From assembly GCA_024400835.1 (NCBI GenBank), contig JAKSMC010000018.1:1-63038 (forward strand): a DNA stretch of 63,038 bases, given 5' to 3'. The translations under genes and the position numbers were made by a program. This document shows, piece by piece, positions 16,901 to 26,800 of the stretch. The notes under the pieces are model-generated. The model was not told the DNA's origin, did not search any database, and was given only the letters and a program-made list of their open reading frames with translations. The number at the start of each line of letters is the position of its first letter. Positions within the stretch are counted from its first letter, which is position 1. The stretch is from Bacteroidales bacterium (GTDB lineage: Bacteria; Bacteroidota; Bacteroidia; Bacteroidales; WCHB1-69).

Positions 16901-17260
16901 GCCTGTATGACCGAGTGTCCAACTCTTTTCAAGAAAGATTGTCTGAGGTTCATAGCCTTTTTCCAACAGACGACAGACACATTCAAGCACCACAAAATTT
17001 TCAGGCTGACTGAAATTCGTAGTCGTATTTGCTCCTGTGTCTAAATTCGACGGATAGATGATTTTCCCTTCCGAGAAATCCACCTGAATATCGCAACCAT
17101 GATTGGGAAAATGTTTCAAGAACAAAGCCCCTGATTTAACAAAACCAAGTTTTTCAAGAACCTTATGAAGATTATCCTTAGTTATCATACCATCTTTATT
17201 TCGAAAAATGAAATTGGATTGTTTTTCAATTTGTTTGCTTTCACCAATGTTTAAATACAC
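13928..17260 (-). CDS. Single-chain restriction-modification-specificity protein (type I/IIG-like)
   Basis: The 1110 aa chain combines three parts. An N-terminal HsdR_N-like nuclease domain has a PD-(D/E)XK signature: D126 in GRADITVYD and E146-C-K148 in LIIECKRA. An N6-adenine methyltransferase follows, with motif X QFFTP (458-462), motif I DFACGSGHFL (491-500) and motif IV NPPY (582-585). A target-recognition domain with the HsdS spacer (IPLPAIDIQQQIV) closes the chain. The GTG start overlaps the hsdM relic; an internal ATG at 17188, before MITKDNLHKVL, is an equally good start. The C-terminus ends four codons after the start of the poly-G run. It would methylate and probably cut DNA without a separate HsdR. 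Confidence 0.85.
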   Translation of the reverse strand: MYLNIGESKQIEKQSNFIFRNKDGMITKDNLHKVLEKLGFVKSGALFLKHFPNHGCDIQVDFSEGKIIYPSNLDTGANTTTNFSQPENFVVLECVCRLLEKGYEPQTIFLEKSWTLGHTGKSGRADITVYDKDAKGNPQQVYLIIECKRAGSDYKNARKEMFEDSDGKQLFSYWAQARSAKWLQLYASDYDEDKNEITFQEEVVRSYDDENVEALAKEDNSVLVFKNASTAQDAFIVWDETYSKKVYNNNIIFGSDATAYKIGNLPIKFGKLKPFRKEDGITDAFREILRHNSISDKENAFNKLLSLFICKFVDEEMHNNPDDIMYFQYVDGSDNYYKLYERLLGLFQIGMKDFLKEDVFYLENDYIRKTLDQFTGKRRNELEKELVDKFQKTKMLSCQVFAFREVYNEKLFLQNGKVLVEVVELFQNYRMAYTSKEQLLGDLFENLLNQGFKQEAGQFFTPIPITRFVWNSLPIERFLDANKLTVPRVVDFACGSGHFLTEGISAISDFYNDGKETPVITDKDISKSFFGVDKDNRLARVSKVAMLLNGANDANIMAADGLEHDENFYHGDLHSFDILVANPPYSVDAFKTHESRKVQNAYETIKLMSFTCKDIQNVFIERMHHLLKPKGIAGIVMPSSILNGTDNASIMTREIILQNFYVRAIASFAGKTFGETNTSTIILFLEHFDFPPQKAQMLKDSVSDILSNEELTDWDDKDIFENYLRNINVEQADYERFIRKEEALFENTFAAYFKEYEKAFLEITDVKKALGKIAETEKKERAGVALKKNEKTSVAQKADLNNGFYSFVREVEYQKLLHFALTYKEQTLLITAPTDTNEQKKFLGYDFSHRRGDEGIKETEGLLSSQSKRNDESKLAWFVRKAFAGEQCTNDELGQYVNYAHTADLLSFTRPSFDLQMKVAVSATRIKSKYPLIRLDADVFDISIGKRVLSNEFVEDGDIPVYSANVTTPFGRINKLLITDFSKDSVLWGIDGDWMTNIIRKDNPFYPTDHCGVIRVNSSDIEPYYLSMILEIVGKTYSFSRTNRASIERIKGVQIPLPAIDIQQQIVSECEKIDEEYNTSRMTIEEYKKKIAEVFENLEVIVKSTGGVIC
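13939..13945 (-). repeat. Seven-G homopolymer at the specificity junction (candidate phase switch)
   Basis: Seven C on the plus strand read as seven G in the gene. With seven G the fusion reads ACT GGG GGG GTA ATT TGC TGA and stops. With eight G it reads GGG GGG GGT AAT TTG CTG AAA and continues in frame into the second specificity half. With six G it stops at once (TAA). Confidence 0.85.
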
Positions 17261-17421
17261 TTGTTAATCCTTTGGAGATTTTTCGTTTCCCACAGATAGT
17301 TGTCGGAAAGACGTTTGAAGAACAACAGGGAGAGGATATATGATTTGTAATCTTCCACCTTGTCGCGTAGAATGTCGGCCATGCCGAAAAGCGTGTTGCC
17401 TAAAGCCTGTTTGGTAATCAT
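17251..17421 (-). pseudogene. hsdM 5' relic (first 56 codons of a type I methyltransferase)
   Basis: An ATG-started 56 aa frame reads as the canonical HsdM N-terminus: MITKQALGNTLFGMADILRD, then YKSYILSLLFFKRLSDNYLW. It then drifts into unrelated codons and stops. The remaining ~450 residues are missing; the next gene (R-M-S fusion) starts at a GTG overlapping its last 10 nt. It still has a promoter and could couple translation into the fusion gene. This is the near-side scar matching the hsdR relic. Confidence 0.82.
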
Positions 17422-17484
17422 ATATTGTAAATAGCTGGATTACAAAAAAATAAAACTTTTGCACATTTTTTAGCAAAAAACGTA

Positions 17485-17492
17485 CAAAAGTA
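17485..17492 (-). promoter_or_regulatory. -7 promoter box of the restriction locus
   Basis: TACTTTTG on the minus strand, about 64 nt before the hsdM relic ATG, in an AT-rich spacer. It is the only good -7 box upstream of the restriction cassette, which is therefore probably expressed from the ancestral hsdM promoter. Confidence 0.55.
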
Positions 17493-17531
17493 ACAAAAAA
17501 ATGCAACTCAGCAATACAAATATGCAAATAA

Positions 17532-18395
17532 TCAAAACTTGAACTTCCACCTCTTGTGGCTCCAGAGCCAGAACGGCGGGTTTCGGCGGATGTCGTTTTC
17601 CAACAGTTCCACATAGCGCTGGGTGATGGCGTATTCAGGCATTTCGTTTGGTCTTTCAGCGATAATCTGAACCTCGACGCGGTATTTTCCCAAACGCTCC
17701 TTTACAACATTATAATATAATACCGGAATGTCATACTTGCGGGCAAAATGTTCAGCACCGTAGATAACGCCGGTCTGCTGGTTCAAGAACTGCGTGACGT
17801 AGCATCGTTTCTTGCTGTTCGGATTCTGGTCGCTGAGCATCATATAAGCCGCCGGCGTGTGCGTGGTCTCGTAATGTTCGAATGTTTCGCGCACAGTGTC
17901 AGCAAACACCACTTCCGTGCCATAGCGGGTGCGCGCGCGGTTGATGAGCTTCTCAAAGACCTTGTCGGAATTAGCCTTGCCCACGCCAACTCCGTGGTGG
18001 AGGAACATCTCGTCCAACGCCAAAATCATCCACTCCCAGTTATTGAAGTGCGATGACATCAGAATCACACTCCTACCCTCTTCGTAAAAACGATTCACTA
18101 ACTCCGGGTTGGCGCAGCGATAGCGACGGCGCAACACTTTACGCGGCAAGAGGAGCATCTTAATCATTTCCACAGCAATCTGCGACAGATGCCAATAGTA
18201 CTGGTTGCGCAACTTTCGCAATTCCTTCTCGGATTTTTCAGGGAAAGAGTTTCTCAAATTCTCTTCTATTACTTTGCGACGATAGCGTACCAGGTAATTC
18301 AGCACCAGGCTCAGCACTCCCGCCAACACATACAGCACGCAAAGCGGCAGTAGCGCTAAAAAATAACAGAAAAAGAAAAGGATATAGGTGGCCAT
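17532..18395 (-). CDS. Lipid A biosynthesis acyltransferase (LpxL/HtrB family)
   Basis: Inner-membrane enzyme that adds a secondary acyl chain to lipid A. The 287 aa protein begins with a hydrophobic anchor (about 4-36). The family catalytic H-x4-E motif is present as HFNNWE (H116, E121), and the later blocks YMMLSDQNPN and VLYYNVVKERLGKYRVEVQII fit the fold. It starts 8 nt after the stop of the heptose phosphatase gene, so both lipopolysaccharide genes share a transcript. The symbol is withheld because LpxL and LpxM types cannot be told apart here. Confidence 0.92.
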   Translation of the reverse strand: MATYILFFFCYFLALLPLCVLYVLAGVLSLVLNYLVRYRRKVIEENLRNSFPEKSEKELRKLRNQYYWHLSQIAVEMIKMLLLPRKVLRRRYRCANPELVNRFYEEGRSVILMSSHFNNWEWMILALDEMFLHHGVGVGKANSDKVFEKLINRARTRYGTEVVFADTVRETFEHYETTHTPAAYMMLSDQNPNSKKRCYVTQFLNQQTGVIYGAEHFARKYDIPVLYYNVVKERLGKYRVEVQIIAERPNEMPEYAITQRYVELLENDIRRNPPFWLWSHKRWKFKF

Positions 18396-18403
18396 ACGAG
18401 AAA

Positions 18404-18994
18404 TTATTTGGTGGACTCTTCTTGGAACCTGGAACCTGAAACTTGAAACTTGGAATTGCCTAACGATTGAGCGAACTCAAACAGAGAATCGTAGTGCAGT
18501 AGGGTGAGCTTTTGTATTTCTTCAAACTCGGGATGGCGGACGGCGCCGACGTGGACGGCACGGATACCCGCATTCTGGGCGAATTGGATGTCAGTCAAGG
18601 AGTCTCCGACCATAACGGAGTGGGAGAAATCAATATCGGGGAAGTCCCGTTGTGCCTGGAGAGCCATGCCCGGCTGGGGTTTGCGGCAGTTGCAGCCCAC
18701 AGCCGCGAGATGGGGACAGCAGTAAATACGGTCGAAAGCGATGTTGCGAGCAGCGAGCTGTTGTTGCATCCAATCGTGCACGTGGTCTATCGTAGACATC
18801 GGACATAGGCCCTTGCCCACGCACTGTTGATTGGTAACCAACAGCACCCTGTCAAACAGCTGATGCAGGATTTCCAACGCCTCGAATACGCCGTTGTGAA
18901 AGACAAACTGTTCCGTATCCATCACATAACCGCCAATGATCTGTTCATTGACGACTCCGTCGCGGTCCATAAATAGCGTCCAACCTTTTTCCAT
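18404..18994 (-). CDS. gmhB: D-glycero-D-manno-heptose 1,7-bisphosphate 7-phosphatase-like HAD enzyme
   Basis: HAD phosphatase of the ADP-heptose pathway for lipopolysaccharide core, or a close relative of the histidinol-phosphatase group. D10 and D12 in MDRDGVVNE are the nucleophile and acid. LLVTNQ is motif II and GDSLTDIQFA is motif IV. The zinc loop (C92, C93, H95, C101, C103) is typical of GmhB. The last ~17 residues (NSKFQVSGSRFQEESTK) are encoded by an intergenic-type repeat phrase (AACCTGAAACTTGAAACTTGG) and look like an acquired tail. It is followed by the lipid A acyltransferase. Confidence 0.88.
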   Translation of the reverse strand: MEKGWTLFMDRDGVVNEQIIGGYVMDTEQFVFHNGVFEALEILHQLFDRVLLVTNQQCVGKGLCPMSTIDHVHDWMQQQLAARNIAFDRIYCCPHLAAVGCNCRKPQPGMALQAQRDFPDIDFSHSVMVGDSLTDIQFAQNAGIRAVHVGAVRHPEFEEIQKLTLLHYDSLFEFAQSLGNSKFQVSGSRFQEESTK

Positions 18995-19035
18995 AGCACA
19001 CTTTTTTTTGTAAATCCATCATTTTTTATCGGGCG

Positions 19036-19044
19036 GCAAAATTA
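19036..19044 (-). promoter_or_regulatory. -7 promoter box for gmhB-acyltransferase operon
   Basis: TAATTTTGC on the minus strand, 41 nt before the gmhB ATG, matches the -7 consensus. Confidence 0.65.
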
Positions 19045-19200
19045 CGCAATTCATTGGAAAGCCAAGAAGATTTTGAAAGGAAAAAAATAGGGAACTATAT
19101 ATCTGTTGACCCGAGCTCTTGAAATAAAAAGGAAGATTGATAAGTGTTGGCAGAAAAAAAGATCTAATATAATCATCTTGTTATCACCCACACTCAATTA

Positions 19201-19221
19201 GCGCAAAAGCAAATTTTGCGC
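19201..19221. repeat. Small inverted repeat
   Basis: GCGCAAAA and TTTTGCGC (8-bp perfect arms, 5-nt loop) just outside the large cruciform element. It is part of a cluster of palindromes in the 827-bp gene-free stretch between gmhB and the Rpn gene. Confidence 0.7.
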
Positions 19222-19229
19222 CATCACCA

Positions 19230-19384
19230 ATTCCCCTTCCTGTGGAAGGGGTGGCTGAAAGCCGGGGTAGGGATATAAATGTCACGGCGCAGCCGTACCT
19301 TGATGAAATTCACAAGGTTGCTGCGCAGCAATATCCTATATTCCTACCCCGCCCTGCGGGCACCCCTTCCAATGAAAGGGGAAT
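19230..19384. repeat. 155-bp cruciform intergenic element (REP/MITE-like)
   Basis: Two ~48-bp arms form an imperfect inverted repeat. The left begins ATTCCCCTTCC and ends CGGGGTAGGGATATA; the right begins TATATTCCTACCCCG and ends GAAAGGGGAAT. Each arm contains its own hairpin (CCCCTTCC/GGAAGGGG). The ~60-bp centre holds GGCGCAGCC and GCTGCGCAGC phrases. No open frame in or around it (19396-19647, 19562-19825) looks like a real gene. Confidence 0.8.
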
Positions 19385-19392
19385 GAGCGCCT

Positions 19393-19412
19393 CCGTTGGG
19401 CAGGCCCAACGG
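19393..19412. repeat. Inverted repeat beside the cruciform element
   Basis: CCGTTGGG and CCCAACGG (8-bp perfect arms, 4-nt loop). The remaining ~370 bp to the Rpn promoter hold nothing I can support. Confidence 0.7.
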
Positions 19413-19780
19413 TAATATTAACGTGTTGAGAAGGATTGTGAAGAAATCATTGCCTATAGAACACGTGACAATTTGTTCCAACAATATATTTACCATTCGA
19501 ATCTTATCTTTCCACTTAGGTCAACACGTATATAGTTACCAAAAAATATCACTTTGCATCATTGGAGCTCAAGTCTTGGATTTCAAAGTACAATCACAAT
19601 TTTCATCTAACAAAACAAAAACTTCCAAAATCAAACTCTTCGACTAGGCTACGCGTTCAAGTGCAAAAAATGAAAAGTTGCAGAAATCCGAAGAAAAGTA
19701 TCAAAAACACAAACTTTTTATGCTTTTTCAACATACTAAAACACAATGATTTACACATTGATTTTTCAAATACTCCATTG

Positions 19781-19789
19781 TATCTTTGC
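19781..19789 (+). promoter_or_regulatory. -7 promoter box for the Rpn-family gene
   Basis: TATCTTTGC, an exact consensus match, 32 nt before the ATG. Confidence 0.72.
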
Positions 19790-19821
19790 CGGACAGATTT
19801 ACTAACTAAAACAATCCTGCA

Positions 19822-20739
19822 ATGAAAAACGAACAACAAAACATTCCCACAACGGAAAAGCAACCCAAGTATCTGAATCTACTCACCGACTTCGGCTTCA
19901 AGAAAATGTTCGGGGAGGAGAACAAGAAGTTCCTCATCGCTCTCATCAACTCCATCCTGTCGGAGAGTGTCGGCGAGATAGAGGACGTCACCTATATGAA
20001 CACCGAGCAGTTGGGCGAAAACCCCAAGGAGAAGAAGATGGTGTATGACATCTACTGCACGACCTCGGACAAACAGCACGTCATCGTGGAGTTGCAGATC
20101 GGCGGGCAGTCTTACTTCGGCGATCGTGCGTTCACGTATGTCAGCCGCCTGGTCAGCAGGGAGGCTGTGAAGGGCGAGCGGAAATACTCGGTCCCGCCCA
20201 TCTACTCCATCAACATCCTGGATTTCAGGATGACGGTGTTCAACGACCGCAGCAACTACTTGTGGGAGGTGCAGCTCAAAGATCAGCGGAACGAAATTTT
20301 TCTGCCGCAGATCAAGTTCATTTTCATAGAATTGTGTACTTTTGCACGTCTGTTCAAGAAGTCGGAGTATCGAGAAGCGCTGCACCGCTGGCTCTACATC
20401 ATCAAGAATATGGGAGAGGCCAGCACGGAGGAATGCCCATTTGACGAGCCGATATACCGCGACTTTTTTGATTGTTGCAAAGTAGATAAACTCACCACTA
20501 TGGAAAAAGAAGATTACGCCAAAAGCATACTGGAATACCAGGAAGTGAAAGACACGATAGAATTCGAGCGCGAGTACGCCCGCGAGGAAGGCCGTGCTGA
20601 AGGTAGGGCGGAAGGTAGGGCGGAAGGTGAAGCAAAAGCCAAACTTGCAATGGCGAAAAGTATGTTCGAAAAAGGGTTCGATATCGACACCATAATCTCT
20701 ATTACGGGACTAACGGCAGAATATTTTGTGGGAAACTAA
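19822..20739 (+). CDS. Rpn family PD-(D/E)XK nuclease / putative transposase
   Basis: Rpn proteins are nucleases linked to recombination and transposition. The 305 aa protein opens with the family hallmark YLNLLTDFGFKKMFGEE. It has catalytic-core residues in MVYDIYCTTSDKQHVIVELQ (D in YDIY, then E-x-Q) and the following GDRAFTYVSRLVSREAVKG block. The C-terminus carries a charged run of repeated AEGR units encoded by a 12-bp tandem repeat, then a short helical tail. No terminal inverted repeats or target duplications were found around it. It has its own promoter and stands next to a cruciform repeat. Confidence 0.9.
   Translation: MKNEQQNIPTTEKQPKYLNLLTDFGFKKMFGEENKKFLIALINSILSESVGEIEDVTYMNTEQLGENPKEKKMVYDIYCTTSDKQHVIVELQIGGQSYFGDRAFTYVSRLVSREAVKGERKYSVPPIYSINILDFRMTVFNDRSNYLWEVQLKDQRNEIFLPQIKFIFIELCTFARLFKKSEYREALHRWLYIIKNMGEASTEECPFDEPIYRDFFDCCKVDKLTTMEKEDYAKSILEYQEVKDTIEFEREYAREEGRAEGRAEGRAEGEAKAKLAMAKSMFEKGFDIDTIISITGLTAEYFVGN
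20595..20630 (+). repeat. 12-bp coding tandem repeat (AEGR units)
   Basis: Three near-perfect 12-bp units of the GCGGAAGGTAGG type encode AEGR-AEGR-AEGE in the Rpn protein. Unit number could change without a frameshift. Confidence 0.8.
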
Positions 20740-20854
20740 GAGTTAAGTGTTAGGGGTTCGTATGAGAATATCGTGTGAAGACTTTTGGGTGTTAATGGTT
20801 GATGGTATGTTCTGAGCATTTCAAGACCAAAATAAAGTTTCACAATATCCGCTA

Positions 20855-23800
20855 ATGTCTATGAAAAGATTTCTTCTATACATCTTTTTACTTCTGACCT
20901 CTTTCTGCAGATTGCAGGCTCAGACTCCAAAGGATAAGCCTTACTTTAACGTAGAAACTCCTTACGACACGCTGTGGAGACAATTCAAGCATTATTCTAA
21001 CCAAAAACATTATGAATTAAAAAATGGGATTTCCTGTTTGGACACCATTCGTAAGAAGGCCCGTTTGGGACACAACGACTACCAACTCTTCAAAGCTGAC
21101 GCAAGCTATCTTGAATTTATTGCTTTTGTCAATCCTTCTTTATCTGACATCCTTCCCTATCTTGATTCAATGAAAAGAACGGTGAGCCAGCCTTATCGTG
21201 GACTTTACAACTTCCTCATCGGCTCTTATTTGGAAAATGAAACGACTCGAAACAGCGGCTCTAACATCGGGCAGACGGACCTCAAACACTTAGAAGAATG
21301 GACCGCACAGGAATTGGATGTCAACGCCCAGCACTACTTGGACACGGCCATCGACGAACTTTACGAATACGCGGACTGGCCCGCCGAGGATTTCCTCTTT
21401 ATGACTTCTGAATACAGTGGCCAATTCTATCGTCTCTCCACGCTTTTCGACCTGATTGCCCAAACATACCTTTGTTATTATCCCAACACACCGAGCACTT
21501 CGCAGCAGGCACGACTGGCAGACATCATAGACAAAGCGATACAGCTGCACCAAAAGCGCAACGAGCCAGCCATTGTCCTTGAATACGAGTTGCAGAAGAT
21601 CAGTCGATTGGAGCGGAACATCGAGCCCTCCGCTGATAGCGCCTTCTACTGGAAAGAACTTGACCGATTAGAGAACCAATACGGCCAAGTGCCTGCCATT
21701 GACTACGAGCGCGGCGTTTATCTGTACGAGCTGCTCCAAAACGACACTGCTTTATCTGTTGCCGCACAAAACGACTACTACCGACAAAGCATCCAACATT
21801 TCAACAATGTCGTTCAAAATGCGCAGGATTCCTTCTATCTCAACAACGCGCAATGTTTCCTCGGACGCATCATCGCCCCGAAGCTAACGCTGCGGCCTAT
21901 GCAGGACTACATCATCCCATCTGCCAAAATCCTGTTGCCGATATCGTATCAAAACATCGACACTATTTACGTTTCCGCATACAGGCTCAAGACAAGTCCT
22001 AATATTTCCCGCCGTTTTTTCAAACCTAAGCTATCTTATTATGATATAAGCATCGAAGATTGCAAAGATTTGGCTTTGCAAAACCAGTTCGTACTTTCAC
22101 ATCCCGTCCAGCACAAGAATTACACTACGGACTTATTTTTGGACAGTCTTGCTGCCGGTTACTATCTATTGATTTACCATACGGAAAAAGCGTGGGATTC
22201 CACAAATGTGTTGATGATTGGCAACATCACTGTCACCAATATAGCCGCGCATCAGAATTCAGGCAGAAGGTACAACTACTTCACGCTGCTGGATGCCCGC
22301 AGCGGCAGTCCCTTGGCACACAAGCGCGTGGTCAAAGTATATGACTACTACAACGACGTTCCCGTGAAACTCCCCGTCTTTACCAACCGCAAGGGGCAAA
22401 TACGCACACGTATGCTCTCCGAAAAAAGTATAGCAGACCTCTCGCTAATGGTTAAAGACGGAAAAGACTTCCAATTAGAAATCTTTACGAACGATGTCTA
22501 TACGGATAGCTATAGCAATCGCTTTTACCGTCAACAGCGAAGAAAACACCCCGACTTATATCCAAAGCCCAATTACAAGCATTACTTTCACGACACAAAA
22601 TCAACCATCATCATAGATCGAAGCGTGTATCGGCCGGGGCAGTCCGTCCATTTCAAAGCATACGCCGTAAAAAATCACAAGCTGTTAAAGAATCATCCTG
22701 TAGAAGTCGTGCTATGCGACAAAAATTTCAAAGATGTGGAAGTTCTTCTATCGATGACCAATGAATACGGCACGGTATCGGGGCAATTCACGTTGCCGGC
22801 CGGAATGTTTGATTCGGGATATATTGTACTTCGCCCAACCGATGGTGAAGAAGACAGCGAGATGGCTGAAGTCTATTTTGACATCGCCGAATACAAGTTG
22901 CCAACTTTCAAAGTGACGCTGAGCAAATGCAATGAGCCGATAGTCAAAGGCGATACCTTGCACATTCGCGGGCGCGCCATATCCTACACAGGCGTGCCGA
23001 TTGCCAATGCCAAAGTCCGCATTACCGTTTCACAATCTTACTATAACAGGAACAATTCAACAGAAGATGTACTTGTAGCCTACACTCATTCCGATGGACG
23101 TTTCGAAGTTCCGTATAAAACAGATGTCAATCAATTTTATTACTATATCTCAGCGGATGTGACGGACGTAAACGGAGAAACCCATTCTGCCAAGATAGAT
23201 GAATATCTTTCGGACAAGCCATTATATTTGAATTTTTATTATGATTGGAATACAGATTCTCTATCCGGAATTGTACGATGTTCCAGACATTTTAGTAACA
23301 GCCAGCCCAACTTAACTATTCCCGTCACAGTAGAAGTTTTCAGGCTGCAGGATGCCAGACAGATAAAACCCTGCCTGTATGCAGATGGGCAGCGTCCCAC
23401 ACAGCCACTTTACGACGAACAGACCTACCAACGGTATTTCCCGGAATACTCTATGGATAAAACATCTTCCGAACTTAAATACAGGCCCAATGGTGAAAAG
23501 ATGTTTTCCGTCACGCGCGCCTTCACACCGGATTCCACGTTGCGGTTCTCCATCAAAGAATGGGCATCAGGTGCCTACCGTATTCGACTCACTGCCGAAC
23601 GGCCCGACGGGACTATGGACACCTGTTCTAAACAGTTCACCATTTTACCGCAGTCGGAAAAAGACACGTTCGATGTTTCTCCAGTGTGGTCACAATGGCT
23701 GCAGCCCCGTTGCTATAGCGGTGACAAAATCAAATTCGCCGTAGGATCCTGCCTTAAAAACGCCACCATTTACGGTTTTCTTTCACAAGGCAAGACCATT

Positions 23801-26800
23801 ATCAAGACTTTCAAGACAGACTCCAAAGATTCCTATCAAACATTTTCCATAAGAACCAAGCACAATTCGGGCACACTCGGTCTCTATCTCTTCGCAGAGC
23901 AAAACGCCCACATTTACGAGATGGATGAGCAAGATGTCGCCTACTTCCGTCTCGCCTCCCGTGTGCATACGATCAAGAATGGCTTACTGCAGTTGAGCCT
24001 TATTCATTGGAACAGTTTGTTAGAGCCGGGAAAGAAAGAGTATGGCGAAATTCTCGTCACCAATGCCTATACAGGCGAGCCGGAAAGTGCGGAGACATTA
24101 GTTTGGATGATTGACTCCAGCATCTTGGATATCGGTCGTTCTCACAAAATAGACTGGCTGCTGCCGAATGAAGGTTATTGTCGTGAAAAAAAACTCGGTC
24201 ATTCCTTTTGGAGGAATCATCCCCTCGTACATCAGTCCATCACTAATGATCCTGCCTATACAATCAATTTTCCGATACAATTTCCGGATCTTGTTTCAAA
24301 AAAATGGGCGCATATAAATTACTATCTTTATAGCCTATCACCAGTTGTTTTTGATGCCGACAATACAACATCTCAGACAATGATAGTATCCGGTGAGAAT
24401 CTCAAAACCACTCCCGGGCGCAGCGTAACAGCTGCTTATTCTAACACATCTGATCAAACCATTGTAGATGGTGTTCGGGTGCGCGACAATAATGAATACG
24501 AGGCGTTGGCCTCCAAAGTACACCAGGAACAAAGCACCTCATCTGCCGCCGCTATCCGGGTGCGCAAGAACTTTCAGGAGACCGCATTCTTCTATCCTGA
24601 ATTGCAAACCACTGCGGACGGGCGCGTGCATTTCGAGTTTGCACTACCTGACCAGCTCACCACGTGGAAACTCTACGCCGCCGCGCACACATCCAACCTG
24701 CACAGCGGCTGGCTCACCACCAGCTTGCAAACCCGCCAGACGCTGATGGTGCAGAGCCAGGCGCCGCGTTTCCTCCGCGAAGGCGACACGATGACCTTCC
24801 AAGCCAAAGTCACCAACCTCAGCGACACAACGATGCTCGGAAAAGCCACCCTCCGTCTATTCGATTTAACGACGGAAGAACCGCTCACCCAGTTGATACT
24901 TGGTGACTCAGTTCAAGCATTTGTCTGCGAAAAGGGCCAGGTTACGAATGTCAGCTGGCGCATCACGACACCAAAGAATATGGAGGCTATCGGTTATCGC
25001 ATGCTGGCATTGTCCGGCAACTACGGAGATGGCGAAGAGGGGCCAATTCCGGTGCTGTCCAAACGCATACTGGTCACGGAAACGAAAGCCTTTACCGTAC
25101 CCGCAGGCGACTCCGCACACATCCAATTTAACAGACTGCTGAGCGACACTTCACGCACTCGCGAACATTACCGCTTCACGATGAAAGCCTCCACCCAGCC
25201 GATGTGGTCGATCATCCTGTCGCTGCCCTACCTCATCCAATATCCTCACGATTGCAGTGAGCAGACCTTCGCCAAATACTACGCCAACACTTTGGCCCTG
25301 AAGATACTTGATGACAATCCCGCACTTGACAGTATCTATTCGCAATGGCGTCGAGACGGACTCAATGCCAACACAGAATCTCCTTTGATGAAAAATGCGA
25401 TGTTGAAAGACATTGCCTTAGACGAAACACCGTGGCTGATAGATGCACAGAATGAACAAACGCAGAAAACAAATTTGGCGCACCTATTTACCACGGGGAA
25501 ACTAAAAGAAGAAGCTCGTCAGCAACTAAACACTTTGAACGACTACCAACTAAAAGATGGCGGTTGGGGCTGGTATCCAGGCTCATCCTACTCTTCATAC
25601 ATTACGAACCATATTGTGGCCGGATTCCAGAAATTGCAGCATTTCGGGATTACGCTGCCAAACAATTTCCATTTGGAGAAAACTTTGGCCAAAATGGACA
25701 GCACGCAAGTTATGCAATATAGAAACGTAACGAAAGATTCTCCTATCAGCGAAACAGACATACAATATTTATATGCCCGTACTTTCAACAATGTAGATTC
25801 TTCGTGGTTGTTGCAGCCATACGTACAATATTATCTTACCAAGTCCACTGAAAACATTTTCCGTGCCAACCTCGCCCGACAGGCGGAGGTGGCCCTCATT
25901 TTGCACCACATCGGGCGAGACGAGGAGGCCCGCAACATCATTGAATCCCTGCGCCAGCGTGCGCAGCGCGATGCCTCGAACGGAATGTACTGGCCCAATA
26001 ACGCACGTGGCTACTATCACTGGTACGAAGCTCCCATTGAGCGTCACGCCCTGTTGATGGAAGCCTTCCACGAAATAGACCCGCGCGATGACGAACTGAG
26101 TGCGATGACACAATGGCTGCTACTCCAGAAACAAGGCAACCACTGGTCCAACACGAAGGCTACCACGGAGGCCATTTACGCCTTGCTGCTCACCAACAGC
26201 AGCAAAAATCTTATGCGCCCTTCAGATGCAGACATCACGGTTGGTGGGGAGCATTTTTACGCAGCTATGAGCACAACGACAGGCACAGGCCAAATGCAGC
26301 ACGAGTGGGAAGGCAAAGACATCACTCCTAAGTTGGCTGACGTCACGGTGCGTGCCGACAGCGAGCAGCCCACCTTCGGGGCATTATACTGGCAGTATTT
26401 TGAAGATATGGACAAGGTAAGTAGCAGTGCCGAGGGACTGCATTTGGAGCGTGCGCTCTATCATCGCAATGACGGCAGTGACCGAATAGTGCCCGTCACG
26501 GTGGAAAATCCCGCGCGCATCGGTGAGCGTGTCACTGTCCGTTTCGTCATCACCTGCGACCGCGACATCGAGTATGTCCATCTCAAAGACCAACGCGCCG
26601 CCGCTTTCGAGCCAGACAACATCCTAAGCCACTACGATTACCACAACGGCCTCTGGTACTATGTTTCTCCGAGGAACGCCGCCACCCACTTCTTCTTTCC
26701 AAAACTTTCAAAAGGCACGCACGTGATGGAACACCAGCTCATCGTCACGCAGACCGGCGAGTTCTCCAACGGCGCAGCGACTATCGAATGTATGTACGCT

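Noticed and set aside
17264..17614. 116 aa minus-strand frame
   Set aside because: It crosses the acyltransferase 3' end and the hsdM relic out of frame; the relic frame explains the region better.
19396..19825. Two short plus-strand frames
   Set aside because: Low-complexity spacer next to the cruciform element; no start context or family.
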